Assembly (NCBI GenBank): GCA_001661245.1
Contig: KV454012.1
Span: 1,977,520-2,005,044, forward strand
Source: Pachysolen tannophilus NRRL Y-2460
Taxonomy: Eukaryota > Ascomycota > Pichiomycetes > Alaninales > Pachysolenaceae
Length of the DNA: 27,525 nt
Direction: 5' to 3'
The position numbers and the translations under genes are program-made. This document shows positions 8,420 through 19,100 of this stretch, one piece after another (position 1 is the stretch's first letter; every line of letters begins with the position of its first letter). The notes beneath the pieces are model-generated. The model searched no databases, had not been told where the DNA came from, and saw only the letters and a list, made by a program, of their open reading frames with translations.

Positions 8420-8797
8420 ATGTCAGCAGATAAATGGTCAGCTTTGTTAAATGATGATTGGAATAAACCCGTGAAATCCGATAATGGTATTGGAGATGAA
8501 ACTCCAGAGATAATTTTCAAAGATGGGAACGATGCCATGAGTTCTTTTTATAAAAATATATCGAATTCTTCCAAGCCAAAAATGAAAATATTGAAAAGAA
8601 CAGATATAAATAATACCAAGAATGTAACACGAGATGAGGAGAGTGGTTCTGGTAGTAGTGCTGATGGTAAAGATGTTGATAATAAGAGTGTTACGCCTGA
8701 TGTAGAGAGATTAGATAAGATTAAGCTGTACAATGAACTGAGAAAGAAGATTTTTAATGATGATGATAATAATAATAATAATAACAATACAAAATAG
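8420..8797 (+). CDS. Small SUZ-domain protein
   Basis: A 125-residue hydrophilic protein. The middle carries the SUZ-domain start (PKMKILKRTD, about residues 52-62), and after an acidic, Ser-rich insert comes the usual SUZ end (ERLDKIKLYNELRKKIFND). SUZ domains are short conserved RNA-associated modules; the human SZRD1 is a comparable small protein built around one. A role in RNA binding or mRNA metabolism is therefore inferred. The C-terminus is an Asp then Asn run from a GAT/AAT repeat. The N-terminus MSADKWSALLNDDW is compact and likely conserved. An out-of-frame ATG at 8415 opens an 11-codon ORF overlapping the start, so translation may depend on leaky scanning. I do not know a standard gene name. 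Confidence 0.75.
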   Translation: MSADKWSALLNDDWNKPVKSDNGIGDETPEIIFKDGNDAMSSFYKNISNSSKPKMKILKRTDINNTKNVTRDEESGSGSSADGKDVDNKSVTPDVERLDKIKLYNELRKKIFNDDDNNNNNNNTK

Positions 8798-9379
8798 ATA
8801 AGATTGTATAGTTTATACATAGACTATTATCAATAATTACGTTATGGAAATTAAAGGATAGAAATGAATTTAAATTTTTTAAATTTTATTTTTATTTTTC
8901 TAACTTTAAAGTAAATCAATAGAAAGTGGTTACTTTCTCCTTATTGAGATCAGATTAAATCCATAGCTGGTCTAGAATTATGTTAAAAAAATGATTGATG
9001 TCTTCTTCTTTTTTAAAAGAAAAAAGATAGTTATTATTTATTATCTTTGAGTCAATCTAACCGATTAAAATTAATAAAGATAAAGTAGACAATCAATTTT
9101 TTTTGTGAAAACATTGAACTCTAGTTCACAAATTGCTTCTCCACTTAATGAGATATTGTTCGTAATATCTTTTTTTAAGAACAGTTTTTAAGTGTAATTA
9201 ATTAATTAGTTATTGTTGTATTAGCAAGTTTTTAAGTAATCTAGTTTCATTTCAATTTTTTTTTTTTTTTTTTCTTTTTTATCTTTTTGTTTTGTATTTT
9301 ATATAATGTTTCTCTATTTTTTGAAAATAAATCAATCTATTTGACTAAAGATATTTTTTTTATTGTATAAATTGTAATT
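8798..9379. other. Intergenic region, SUZ gene to reductase gene
   Basis: This is the 3' region of the SUZ gene and the promoter of the next gene. I see AT-rich sequence, a short TAAT repeat (about 9197-9210), a long T-rich tract (about 9256-9290) and a TATATAA sequence near 9301. Nothing else can be supported. Confidence 0.6.
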
Positions 9380-10396
9380 ATGTCTTCAAAGTCTAAAGTT
9401 TTATTAATTGGAAGTGGTGGAGTTGGAACAATAGCCTCATATGTTTTAGAATCTAATGGGAAGGCAGAAGTTACGTCAGTTATTAGATCAGATTATCAAT
9501 TAGTTTTAGATTCGGGCTATCAGATTAAATCTATTGATTATGGTGAGATTAATAATTTTAGGCCTTCACATATAGTTAATAATGTATTGGATAGTATAAA
9601 ATATGGACCATTTGATTATGTTGTTGTTACTACTAAAAATCAACCAGATATTTTTTCAATTGAAGAATTAATTGCACCTGTAATTATTAAAGAAAAGACA
9701 ACCATAGTATTGATTCAAAATGGTTTTGGTATTGAAAAAACTATTATTGAAAAATTTCCTGGTACTATTGTATTAAGTGGAGTTCAAATGATTAGTTCTA
9801 CATTATATGATGGTATTATTGATCAACCAGGACCTGATTCAATGTCAATTGGAATTTTTAATAATAATATTTCAACAAAAAATGATCAATATTTAATTGC
9901 TCAAAATTTTATATCTTTATATTCAAATGAAAAAAATAATTGTTATTATGATGAAAATGTTAAATATACAAGATGGAGGAAATTAGTTTATAATGCTACA
10001 TTAAATTCAACATGTGCTTTAACTGATTTAGATGTTGGTCGTGTTGAATTATTTGGTGGAGTAGATACTTTGATTAAACCAGCAATGAAAGAAGTATTAG
10101 CTATTGCAAAATCAGATGGAGTAGAATTACCTGAATCAATCATGGAATTTATGATAAGATCAGATGATGGTGTTTGGTATTCACCTTCAATGTTAGTAGA
10201 TTTAAGAAAGGGAAATTTTATAGAATCTGTAGTTATATTAGGAAACGCATTAGATGTTGCCAAGGAAAATGGTATTAGTGCCCCTACATTAACTGTATTA
10301 TACAATTTATTACAATTAATTCAAGCAAGAACAAAAGAAAGAAAAGGTTTAATCAAGTTACCAATCCAAAGACCAATTTCCAATACAACAAATTAA
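9380..10396 (+). CDS. Ketopantoate reductase-like oxidoreductase (YDL144C-like)
   Basis: A 338-residue member of the ApbA/PanE family, which reduces 2-dehydropantoate to pantoate with NADPH. The N-terminal Rossmann dinucleotide motif is clear (LLIGSGGVGTIASYVLE, from about residue 8). Other family marks are the TTK element with K86, the NGFG turn (N114-G117) and the second-domain signature around K201 and N205 (RKLVYN), where the bacterial enzyme has its catalytic lysine and a substrate-binding asparagine. The C-terminal helix with SMLVDLRKG is also typical. It is closer in feel to S. cerevisiae YDL144C, an uncharacterised paralogue, than to Pan5, so the true substrate is uncertain. I found no CTG codon in the whole gene. 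It is likely cytosolic. Confidence 0.88.
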   Translation: MSSKSKVLLIGSGGVGTIASYVLESNGKAEVTSVIRSDYQLVLDSGYQIKSIDYGEINNFRPSHIVNNVLDSIKYGPFDYVVVTTKNQPDIFSIEELIAPVIIKEKTTIVLIQNGFGIEKTIIEKFPGTIVLSGVQMISSTLYDGIIDQPGPDSMSIGIFNNNISTKNDQYLIAQNFISLYSNEKNNCYYDENVKYTRWRKLVYNATLNSTCALTDLDVGRVELFGGVDTLIKPAMKEVLAIAKSDGVELPESIMEFMIRSDDGVWYSPSMLVDLRKGNFIESVVILGNALDVAKENGISAPTLTVLYNLLQLIQARTKERKGLIKLPIQRPISNTTN

Positions 10397-10583
10397 AAAC
10401 AACAAATTCTAATACTACTAATACTATTATCTAGTTTAATTATTATTACTAGGATTGATTGGATCGATTAATTCCGTACATAAAATATGTATCAAGAAAT
10501 TTCGCGAGCATAGGTAATTATAATTACGAGCCGATTTTATTTTTCACTATAAAACCGTTTGGCTTTTCTTTTATTTTTATATT

Positions 10584-10632
10584 GATAGATAGATAGATAG
10601 ATAGATACAGATAGATAGGTAGATATAGATAC
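10584..10632. repeat. GATA-type microsatellite
   Basis: A run of GATA units, imperfect in its second half (one CAGATA, one GGTAGATA). It is a simple tetranucleotide repeat. Confidence 0.85.
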
Positions 10633-11003
10633 CATTATGATACGGAAAAAAAGAAAAATTAGTATTGCGAAATCAGTTTGTTTACGGATATAGTAGAAGA
10701 AGAAAATAAATTTATACCCTTGTAAGAAAGAGAATCTTTTAACCTGCATGCGATTTTTCATTTTCGTTAAGGAAAAATCAGAATGAACGAAAAAAAAAAC
10801 ACAAGAAAATACATGTCATGTAATGGTTGAAGATAGATAAATAGATAGAGGTAGATAGTGAGTATAATGCACAATTTATATTTCTTTTTATTTTATAAAT
10901 AAATAAAAAAGAAACCCAAAAAAAAAAAAAAAAAAGGGGGGATCTTATTTCATAGCGGTGCTGTGGATTAAAGATTATTAAGTCTTTTTTTTTTTTTTTT
11001 TTT

Positions 11004-11030
11004 GGCCATTTTGGCCATTTTAGCCATTTT
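11004..11030. repeat. Three tandem copies of a 9-bp unit
   Basis: GGCCATTTT occurs twice exactly, then as AGCCATTTT, directly after a long T tract. The unit is more GC-containing than its surroundings. Confidence 0.85.
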
Positions 11031-11540
11031 AGACTTTTTATATTTTATCAAACATCTTCCGACGCCCTATCGGTTGGCATTTTTTTTTTTTTTCAGAATG
11101 GATCAAATCAGTGTTGCCTAAAAGAGCCATAAATGCCTTTTTCTTTTTTAGTTTTTATCTTTTAGTTTTTCTGCCCCTGATGTTTGATTTTCTAAACGTT
11201 GTAATTTTTCAATTTCAGAACACGGTTTACGGTTTAATATTATTTATGATTTAATTCCTCATAAATTTACGCAAGTAAGATTTCGTTAATTACGGGAATT
11301 AAATGGATGATGAATACATACATACATTACATGATTAGGGCCGAATTTAAAAAGATGAGATGGTGTTACAACAACAATAATTTTTTTTTTTTTTTTTTCA
11401 CCTTGAGTAGAACGAGATACCATATATAATCTATCAAATACAAATATGAGTATTTTATTTTCTTGATTCTTAAATATTCATAAATTAATTTAAGTATTCG
11501 TCCATATAAGCAAGAGTTTTTTTTATTTTTTAAGGCGTCT

Positions 11541-11580
11541 TTTCTTTCTCTTTCTCTTTCTCTTTCTCTTTCTCTTTTCT
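11541..11580. repeat. TTTCTC pyrimidine repeat
   Basis: Tandem TTTCTC units give a pure pyrimidine strand. The reverse strand would encode Arg-Glu repeats in a spurious ORF, which I do not call. Confidence 0.85.
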
Positions 11581-11725
11581 CCGCCATTAAAAGGAAAGTT
11601 CTGAAATGGTCACAGTGCTTCATAACGTTTTTTTTTCTTTTTTTTTTTCAATTTTTGTTTTTTTCGAGCATGGACATTTTTTCACGGCTTCTCATTCGAT
11701 AGATTTTTCTTTTTAGGAACGAACG

Positions 11726-11748
11726 TCGCATTGCGTGCGATGCTCATC
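11726..11748. promoter_or_regulatory. TCGCA/TGCGA dyad beside a PAC core
   Basis: TCGCA (11726-11730) and TGCGA (11736-11740) form a 5-bp dyad around TTGCG. Immediately after it, CTCATC (11743-11748) is the reverse strand of GATGAG, the core of the PAC element that Dot6 and Tod6 bind. It is GC-rich in an AT-rich region. Function is inferred only. Confidence 0.3.
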
Positions 11749-11984
11749 TCCAGATAACAACAAAATTGAAGAGAAAATGTGTAATTATACAAATAAAAAA
11801 CTTTTTTTTTAATACTATTATTATTAACAAATATTAGAAAACTTATATATATATATACTTTTCTCCTTTTTCTCATATATCATTATTAGCTAATAAATCA
11901 TATCACATAATAAATGGAAAAATATTCATTAAAAGAAGCGAATAGTTAATGATGGTACTTAATATCCTTTTCTTTCTTTTCTTA

Positions 11985-12019
11985 CCACGCACGAGTCAAA
12001 TTCTAATCGGTGCGTGGGT
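11985..12019. promoter_or_regulatory. CACGCAC dyad with a Rap1-like site
   Basis: CCACGCAC (11985-11992) and GTGCGTGG (12010-12017) form an exact 8-bp inverted repeat with a 17-nt spacer. On the minus strand the right half reads ACCCACGCACC (12009-12019), which fits the yeast Rap1 consensus ACCCRNRCAYY. The left half lacks one C and fits less well. It lies about 1 kb upstream of the DOT6/TOD6 ATG. Confidence 0.35.
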
Positions 12020-12155
12020 AAATGGTACGTACGTATTATGCTTTGAAAATTAAGTCCCATTCTTACATTACATTAAACATTACGATATAGATTTTTTCCC
12101 CGTCCAAAGATAAACATTACCGTTTACAGGAGTCAGGGTAACACGCGACTTTTAC

Positions 12156-12200
12156 CTCATTCTCAATTCTAATCAGAATCAGAATCAGAATCAGAATGAG
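12156..12200. repeat. AATCAG repeat within an inverted repeat
   Basis: Four exact AATCAG units (12171-12194) are flanked by CTCATTCT (12156-12163) and its reverse complement AGAATGAG (12193-12200). Inner ATTCT/AGAAT pairs would lengthen the stem. Confidence 0.7.
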
Positions 12201-13048
12201 ATTTTTATTTTTAGTTTTTAGTGTTAGTTTTTTTTTCTAACTTGACATCAAATGAGCAAAGAAAAAAAAAAATACTTTATAGATTAAAATAAAGTAACTC
12301 TTTATAAAAAACTAATTTAAATTTAAAACCAATCTATTTTATTTTGGTCTCCTCTATATAATAATAATAATAAATTTTCTTTTCTTTTTTTTTTTTATCT
12401 CATCTCTATCAAGGAAAAAAAAAAAGAAGCAAAAAAAAGAAAAAAAAACCTGCCTATGCTGAATCTATTTTTGTCCTTCTTTTTAATTTATTCTGGGGCA
12501 GATTTCCAATTTTTCTGCAATCACATCACTTTTCAGAATCTCTAGATTTCTTCGAAGAATACGACTAAAATAAGTAAAAAAAACTAAGCGTTGAGATTTG
12601 GGAATATTTATAATAGACTTGATGATCATTGATTGATGAGACTGATACTTTTTTTTTTTCTTAATTTTTATTATTTTTATAATCTCTTTATTCCTTTTCC
12701 AAAATTAAATCTTTGAACTTTTGTCAAATCTTTTAATTTTGTTTTTGTATTTTTTTTTTTAAAATTCTTTGTATTCGTTCATTCGAAATTTGTGTTTTTT
12801 TTTTCTTTTTCACTTTATATTTTCATTCATAATATCGAATAATTAGGCCAAAAACCCCGTTTTAAAAAAACCAAAAAAAAAAATTCATTATTTATCAATA
12901 TTTCATCACTCATTAAGTTCTAAATATTTCTTGTTAGTTTGCTCTTTTATACCGCTGATATTTGAATAATTTTTTTTTTTTTTTTTTACTCTTTCTTATT
13001 TTCCCACTCACCTTTTAATATTTGTGCCCTCCCCCGAAAAAATTCAAT

Positions 13049-15001
13049 ATGACTGATTCTACAATCGATCTTAAACTTACAAGACCATTTTCAAGAGCTC
13101 CATCTTCATGGGATCCAAAAGATGATTTGTTGCTTAGACATTTAAAAGAAGAACAAAAACTTGGTTGGAAAGAAATTGCTTCACATTTTACTCATAGAAC
13201 TCCAAATGCTTGTCAATTTAGATGGAGAAGATTAAGATCTGGATCTTTGAAAATGTCAGCTGTTGGTGCGGTATCAAACCCGTCATCTCCCATACATCTT
13301 GATTCAAATAATACAAAACAATTACTGAAATCTTCTAGACGTCAATCATCATCATTGTCAGCCACAGGTGGAAACAATAGCTTAACCGATATAAATTCTA
13401 ATACTTCTACTAGTAATAATCAGTCGCCTAGGCAACGAAGTACTAGTTTTTTGTTATCATCATCGTCATCATCAGCTGCAGCAACAGCAGCAGCAACGGA
13501 GGCAGCAGCGGCTTTGGCTGGAAACATTAACGGTAATGGTAATGGAAATGTCAATGGAAATGGGAATATGGGGAATGGGAACTCTTCATCGGGTTTAAGC
13601 TCAAGTTCAAGTTCAAGCGCAAGTTCTGGTGCTAGTACATTGGCAAATGTGAATACGAATAATGGACGACAAACTCCACATCAACAACAACTGCTGTTTC
13701 TTCATCCACAACCTGTTCATTTGATAAATAATAGGCAGAGATCTTTGTCAACAAATACCAGTAACGTTAGTTCAACTAATAGTTCACCTCCTCAGTTACT
13801 GTCACTGCCCGTTTATAACAATTACTGGTCGTTTAATAATAATGCTAATAATCCTTCGAAATTAAGTAGTTCCATGACTAGTGAAGATCCTTTATCTTCT
13901 GTTCCGGACACTTTACCTTCGTTATTAAGGCAAAATCAAGTTAGTAATAAATTCCAATTTGAATTTGAACCATCTCATGGAAATTATGAAGTATCACACC
14001 GTATTATTCCTTGGCATAAAGAAGAAGATGATTTATTGATGAATAGGAAGGAAAGGAAGTTGAGCTTCACAGAACTTTCCATCTTGTTACCAACAAGATC
14101 AGAAAGTGATATTTGGTCAAGAATAAATTTTTTGGAGAATAATAATAATAACAATAATAATGGTAATAATGGTAATACACCAAGTACCACTACTAGTACT
14201 AAGAATGGAAATGATGATGATGAAAGCAATAGAGGAGAGGAACCAGATTCACCTCCAAGTTCTAATAGAAGTTCCCATTTTTCATCTTTCTCTTCAAGCT
14301 TTACAAGAACTGCAGCAACAACTACTAGTAGCAGTTTTTATAACGATAGTATCAAGGGAAATGGTAACGGTAATCCACAAGGTTCAATCTCTTCATCGTT
14401 TCCAGGAAATATGAGTATTTCTCATTTACCTCAACTTTCAAGATCGTTATCAATTTCTTCTTCAATTTCTAATAATTCTTCATACACTCAGCCACCACTG
14501 TTTTTAACTTCCCGTCAACGTGAAAATTCTTTTAACGTTAGTAAAGAAAGTTCCTCTAATAATTTAATTGCAAATGCACAAAGAGATGAGTATTTGAACA
14601 GCACCAATAAAAGATCAATTAGTAATTTGCTAGTTAGTTCAAGTCCTGCAACAGAACAAAAATCACATTCACAATCGCAGTTACAACTTCAGCAGCATGG
14701 TTCATCATTACCACCGATATCTTCACTTTCTACTTCTGCTGATGATACACAATTAGAAATTGGTCAATCAGCATCTATTTTGCAAAACTATAGCAATGCA
14801 AATTCATCTGATGATAGTCGCCATAGTCAAGAAGTTACTTTCAAGCATACCAGACATGAAAGAGAGAACAAAGATTTACCTTCCAATGGTTTAATAGGTC
14901 ACAAGAGTTCACTTTCTAGTGGAGGCGCAGTGAGTAATAGAGATCTGGTGAAAAAATCCATTAAGCTCCCATCGATAGGAAGCATTTTGAATAATTTTTA
15001 A
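13049..15001 (+). CDS. DOT6: Dot6/Tod6-type Myb/SANT repressor
   Basis: A 650-residue DNA-binding protein. Residues 21-65 form a Myb/SANT domain (WDPKDDLLLRHLKEEQKLG, then RTPNACQFRWRRLRSG) nearly identical to that of S. cerevisiae Dot6 and Tod6. Those proteins bind the PAC element (GCGATGAG) and repress ribosome-biogenesis genes through Rpd3L when TORC1/PKA signalling is low. A second SANT-like stretch starts at W322 (PWHKEEDDLL). The rest is Ser/Asn-rich and disordered, with RRxS-type sites such as RRQS at 97-100, in keeping with known PKA/Sch9 control. The C-terminus KLPSIGSILNNF is compact and may be a conserved motif. I start at the ATG at 13049; an in-frame TTG further upstream is not a likely yeast start. 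Linkage to SAS3 points to the TOD6 locus, but one gene probably represents both paralogues. Confidence 0.9.
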   Translation: MTDSTIDLKLTRPFSRAPSSWDPKDDLLLRHLKEEQKLGWKEIASHFTHRTPNACQFRWRRLRSGSLKMSAVGAVSNPSSPIHLDSNNTKQLLKSSRRQSSSLSATGGNNSLTDINSNTSTSNNQSPRQRSTSFLLSSSSSSAAATAAATEAAAALAGNINGNGNGNVNGNGNMGNGNSSSGLSSSSSSSASSGASTLANVNTNNGRQTPHQQQLLFLHPQPVHLINNRQRSLSTNTSNVSSTNSSPPQLLSLPVYNNYWSFNNNANNPSKLSSSMTSEDPLSSVPDTLPSLLRQNQVSNKFQFEFEPSHGNYEVSHRIIPWHKEEDDLLMNRKERKLSFTELSILLPTRSESDIWSRINFLENNNNNNNNGNNGNTPSTTTSTKNGNDDDESNRGEEPDSPPSSNRSSHFSSFSSSFTRTAATTTSSSFYNDSIKGNGNGNPQGSISSSFPGNMSISHLPQLSRSLSISSSISNNSSYTQPPLFLTSRQRENSFNVSKESSSNNLIANAQRDEYLNSTNKRSISNLLVSSSPATEQKSHSQSQLQLQQHGSSLPPISSLSTSADDTQLEIGQSASILQNYSNANSSDDSRHSQEVTFKHTRHERENKDLPSNGLIGHKSSLSSGGAVSNRDLVKKSIKLPSIGSILNNF

Positions 15002-16126
15002 CTTCCGATAAGGCATGTGGAATTATTATTTTAAAACTTTGACCTATTTAAGCACTCTTTATTGTACGAGTGTAATAGTATACTTATTTTTCTACTAAGG
15101 AATAGAATTTTGAAATTAGTTTACTGTTTAAACAATTCAATTAAAATTCTCATTGTTTTTGCTTTTCATTCTGATTTTCATTGTTAAAATTTTATTATAA
15201 ATTAACTTTTATGTTGATGGTTTTTTTTATTAATGGTTTAATAACACTATTTCGAAGTTAAAAAGGTAAATGGAAAAATACCAAAAAGGAAAACTGGTTT
15301 CAAAAAGTCAGAGAGGTTTGAAGTTTTCTTAAAAAAAAAAAAAAAAAAAAAAACACTTGAATAGATCAAAATGGGATAAAAGTTGATAGGAACATTTTTT
15401 AAAAATAATGGTCATCAAAAGAAACAGTTTGACGAATTCAAAATTTATGCGGAATATGCCCAAAACCAAAACATTATTCATTTTCAATTATAATACACCG
15501 TTTTTTTATTTTTATATACATATACTGGTTTGATTAAAAATTGAACTTAGATTAGAATCGGCAGTTTTACTGGAGTTAGTTCTTTTGTGGAGTTTTTTTT
15601 TTTTTAACTTTTTATTTTTTCATATTTTATTATCTCTTTGTTTTTATCTATATTTATTATATTTTATATTAATTTTCTATTTTTTTTATTTTTTTATTTT
15701 TGAAGATTTATCTACATAAAATGGTGAATTATTTGTTAAAATTTTGTTATTTGATTTCTTTTATATGAAGATGTTTATTTTGTTAACTCTTACTTTTTAT
15801 TTTCTTATTTGTTTTGTTGTTGTTTTTTTTAAGCTATATCTTCGATTTTTGTTATATATATTTCTTCAATTCTTACATTTTAAATATGGTTTTAATGTGA
15901 TACATTTACATTTATTATTTTTTATATATATCTTTAGTAAAATAACATTACTATCAAATACTACAAATCTTTCAACTTCTTCCATTTTAACGATAATAAT
16001 AAATTTTGAAATTACATGCAAATAAGAGTAATTAAATAATAAATTAAAAAAATAGAACAAATATATAAAAATTCATATTTAGTATGCAGTAATAATATAA
16101 ACTCAATGCAGAAATTAAAATTTCCT
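15002..16126. other. Convergent intergenic region, DOT6 / POL2
   Basis: A 1.1-kb AT-rich region between two convergent genes, with a 23-base A tract (15331-15353) and T-rich sequence. A 93-codon hydrophobic frame here is explained by T-richness. I see no RNA gene or conserved element. Confidence 0.65.
15331..15353. repeat. Poly(A) tract
   Basis: An uninterrupted run of 23 A between the convergent DOT6-type and POL2 genes. Confidence 0.9.
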
Positions 16127-19100
16127 TCATAAACCTTCCTCCATAACATCTCTCAATAATTTAAAATCGTAATAATTTGAAATATTTTCAAAAACTTTGA
16201 TCTTTTTCATGATTGTTTTCTTATTTAAAGTTTCAACCCAGTTTCCAGAACAAGAACAGAATTCACTCATACTATCAGATTTGATAACATTGCACTTTTC
16301 ACATTTCAAATCCTGCATGAAAAAAGTTGTAATTAATTTTTTGAACTCTAAGATCAGTTTCTCCTCGATGGTGACTTTATTGAACAGGGTCAAACATTTA
16401 TCACATTTGAAAATTGAATCTTCATCATCTCTACATAAATCTATGTCTTTTATCGTATTGCAATATTCACATAAAATATAAGGAAGTTTTAAAGATGTGC
16501 TTGGATTGTGAAATATTGATTCTTCGCTAAACTCTCTCACATCGAATAACTTCAATAATTCTTTCCTCAACATTCTAATTTCAATATTTCTTTTTTTTGA
16601 TGAAGAAAAAACATGCATTAACGATTTAACCAACTCCAATGTAGGATTTACCAATCTGAGATGAGAGCCAGGAAGTTTTGGAAAAATGTAATCATTGCTG
16701 TTATCTGGATCCAACACAGCTTCGTTCTGGCGGTGAATTAACTGTTGAATCCTTTTGTGCAATGGTTTTCTGAAAACTTCACAGATATCTGTAATCGCTA
16801 TATCCTCAGCACCGCCAGACGACGGAGACGAGTCATCAATTTTCTTCCTTTCCTTTAAAAGAAAATTGATCTGCGTAATTCTTGGAGTTCCGGAAGCTGC
16901 GTTTGCCATTGCATTGTCTTTGTTTTTAACTAAAGCGTCCAAAAAAATCAAAACCCAGTCTTCAAATTCCGGTTGTAAGACAATTGGTAAATAATTTTTA
17001 ATTTGCCAATGACTGAAGGATTCAAGTTGTTGTGTTTCGGTTGTCCCAATCTCAGTACAACCACGGCCACAGAAATTATATTGATCAACCCACACCAATA
17101 AATCCCAATATCTTGTTACTTCCAAATCTAGGTAATTAAATAGTGGTTTTGCCCTTACGGCCTTGCAAATATACTGACCATACGCATAAGAATTTTCCAC
17201 GCTTCCCTTTGAGATATTCAATATAATTTTATTTCTATTTGCAAAAACCACTGATGATCCCATTTTTTTGAATTCACCTAACAATTGTAAAAATGCTTTT
17301 TTTGTTAAATTATGGACATGATATTGCAAGGCTGGATCATACAAGTACGAATTTGGTTTTTGAACCCACGAAACAAAATTGTGAACCATCGAATCCGCAT
17401 TTCTGTTATTTTTAATGGCATCGTCCCACCATTCTTTCACCATTGTTCTTAATACAACGAGAGCAGGAGCAGAAAAAGCATCTTCAGCAAAGGTTGAAAC
17501 ATCAGTTTCACCAAAGGATAACTCTTGTTCCGCTAAATCTGTACCTTCTGCCTCGTTGATCAAAGCTGAAGCCAACAATGAATTTATTGAAAGATTTCTT
17601 AGATCAAGCTCAAGCGATACAGATTCATAGACTTCTGATCTATTGATATTTGGAAACTCTAAACTTGCTTCCACATTCGGAGCTACGCAGTCTTTCTGCA
17701 TCCCTCCAAGGTCTGGTTGTGGATTTGGAGACCACCAAAGAACAATATCAAACTTTTTAAGTCTTCTCGCATATTCAACATCGATAATATAACTTGTATC
17801 TTGAACATTTAAATTACACAATGGAATATTGCTGTATCTAGATAAAGCCATGAAATGTTTAATCCAACCTGCCAAGGACAAATAATGGTTGAATATTCGT
17901 TTAACAACTAACTGTTGCCATCCAATCGCAGGGACTGTAATCTCATTTACCTTCATCTGAATTGTTGGAAATTCAGCTAATGGTTTCACAATTTTAGCTA
18001 CTTTATTGCTATATGGCGATTGTAAAACAAACAACGATTTTGATGATTTCTCATTATGCAATTTAGTGCAAACGTTATTCAATTTTTTGTACAACTTACT
18101 TATATCATTAAAGTAAGTCTTTTCGAATTCCAAATCGCTATTATAGTCAATAATATTATAATTTTTGGAGACCTGTTCTGCTTTCCTATTGAAGATTTCC
18201 TTATAAAGACTTTCCAATTTGCTTTCGCTAGGCAACTCCTGAGCAACATTCGAAGGTTTCAATACAAAGATGTTGACCACAGAATCCCAAGTTTTAAACA
18301 ATGCAAAAAACTCGTATTGATTTGCAACGATATGTAACAAATAAATAATACCCATGGAAAATTTCTGCAAATATTTCTCTGATTCTATAGGTGCTAGTGA
18401 TTTTTGATCAAATCCTTTCTCGATTGCTTTACCTAGTGCACCAATTCTGGATTCTTGAAAACGAACTGAATTTCCTAACTCAATAATAGCCCTCTCGACG
18501 CTACCAATATGTGATTCATAAATACCTTCAACCGACTCATCGCGGAAAATACTTCCTGGCTTATTGCACTCTTCAGTAAATTTATATTCATTCATAGTTA
18601 ATTTAAATAAATTTTTAGAGGTATTACCATTTGGTAATATTGAGGAAACTTTTTCAAAATTGCAGTTCTTTATTAATCTGTTCAAATCTTTCAGTTTCAT
18701 TTCTTCTCTAAAATTTAAATAAACCTTTTTCGGAATATGAAAGGTAAAACTTTGAACCTTCCCATCAATAAGTACGTACGCTTTAATATCTCCCAGTACC
18801 AGCGTATTTTCTTTAAATTCAAGAATCTCCCAGTTCGAGTTTGCGAAATTTTCAGCTCTTTGTTTGAAAATGTCTCCAATTGTTCCAGCAGAACCAGTAT
18901 TAGGGCCAAATAACTTTTTCCTTGTCTCCTGTTGTTTTGCTATTTGATTCCATTTAGTTTTTTGATATATCAAGAATCCGACATAATCATCCTCTGGCGA
19001 AGGACATGATCTGCTCAAAACAATTGCAGCATCTTTTTTCTCTTGTTCTAATTGTTGCTTAATTTTACGCTTCCGAGATATAACTTTGCTGACTTTTGGT

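Larger units (their letters stand above)
10397..13048. other. 2.65-kb gene-free region upstream of DOT6/TOD6
   Basis: No convincing ORF or RNA gene is visible. It contains a GATA microsatellite (10584-10632), a triple GGCCATTTT repeat (11004-11030), a TTTCTC repeat (11541-11580), a TCGCA/TGCGA dyad (11726-11740), a CCACGCAC/GTGCGTGG dyad with a Rap1-like site (11985-12019), an AATCAG repeat hairpin (12156-12200), four GATGAG cores and many T tracts. Long upstream regions in yeast usually mark regulated genes with long leaders or non-coding transcripts; which applies here is unknown. Confidence 0.6.

Noticed and set aside
10537-10761. 74-codon minus-strand frame over the GATA repeat
   Set aside because: Its repeated Leu/Ser/Ile/Tyr residues come from the microsatellite.
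11036-11046. Match to the S. cerevisiae ARS consensus (TTTTATATTTT)
   Set aside because: Such matches are frequent in AT-rich DNA, and origin motifs differ among yeasts.
11366-11623. 85-codon minus-strand frame with an Arg-Glu repeat
   Set aside because: The repeat is the TTTCTC microsatellite read backwards, and the rest is Lys-rich from T tracts.
12619-12646. TGATGA and CTGA sequences resembling snoRNA C and D boxes
   Set aside because: The boxes are too close together and there is no terminal stem or guide spacing.
13022-13048. N-terminal extension of the DOT6-type protein from a TTG
   Set aside because: Nuclear yeast genes rarely start at TTG, and the ATG at 13049 gives a normal N-terminus.
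15744-16025. 93-codon hydrophobic frame that looks like a membrane protein
   Set aside because: The Phe/Leu/Ile richness follows from T-rich intergenic DNA, and there is no recognisable family feature.
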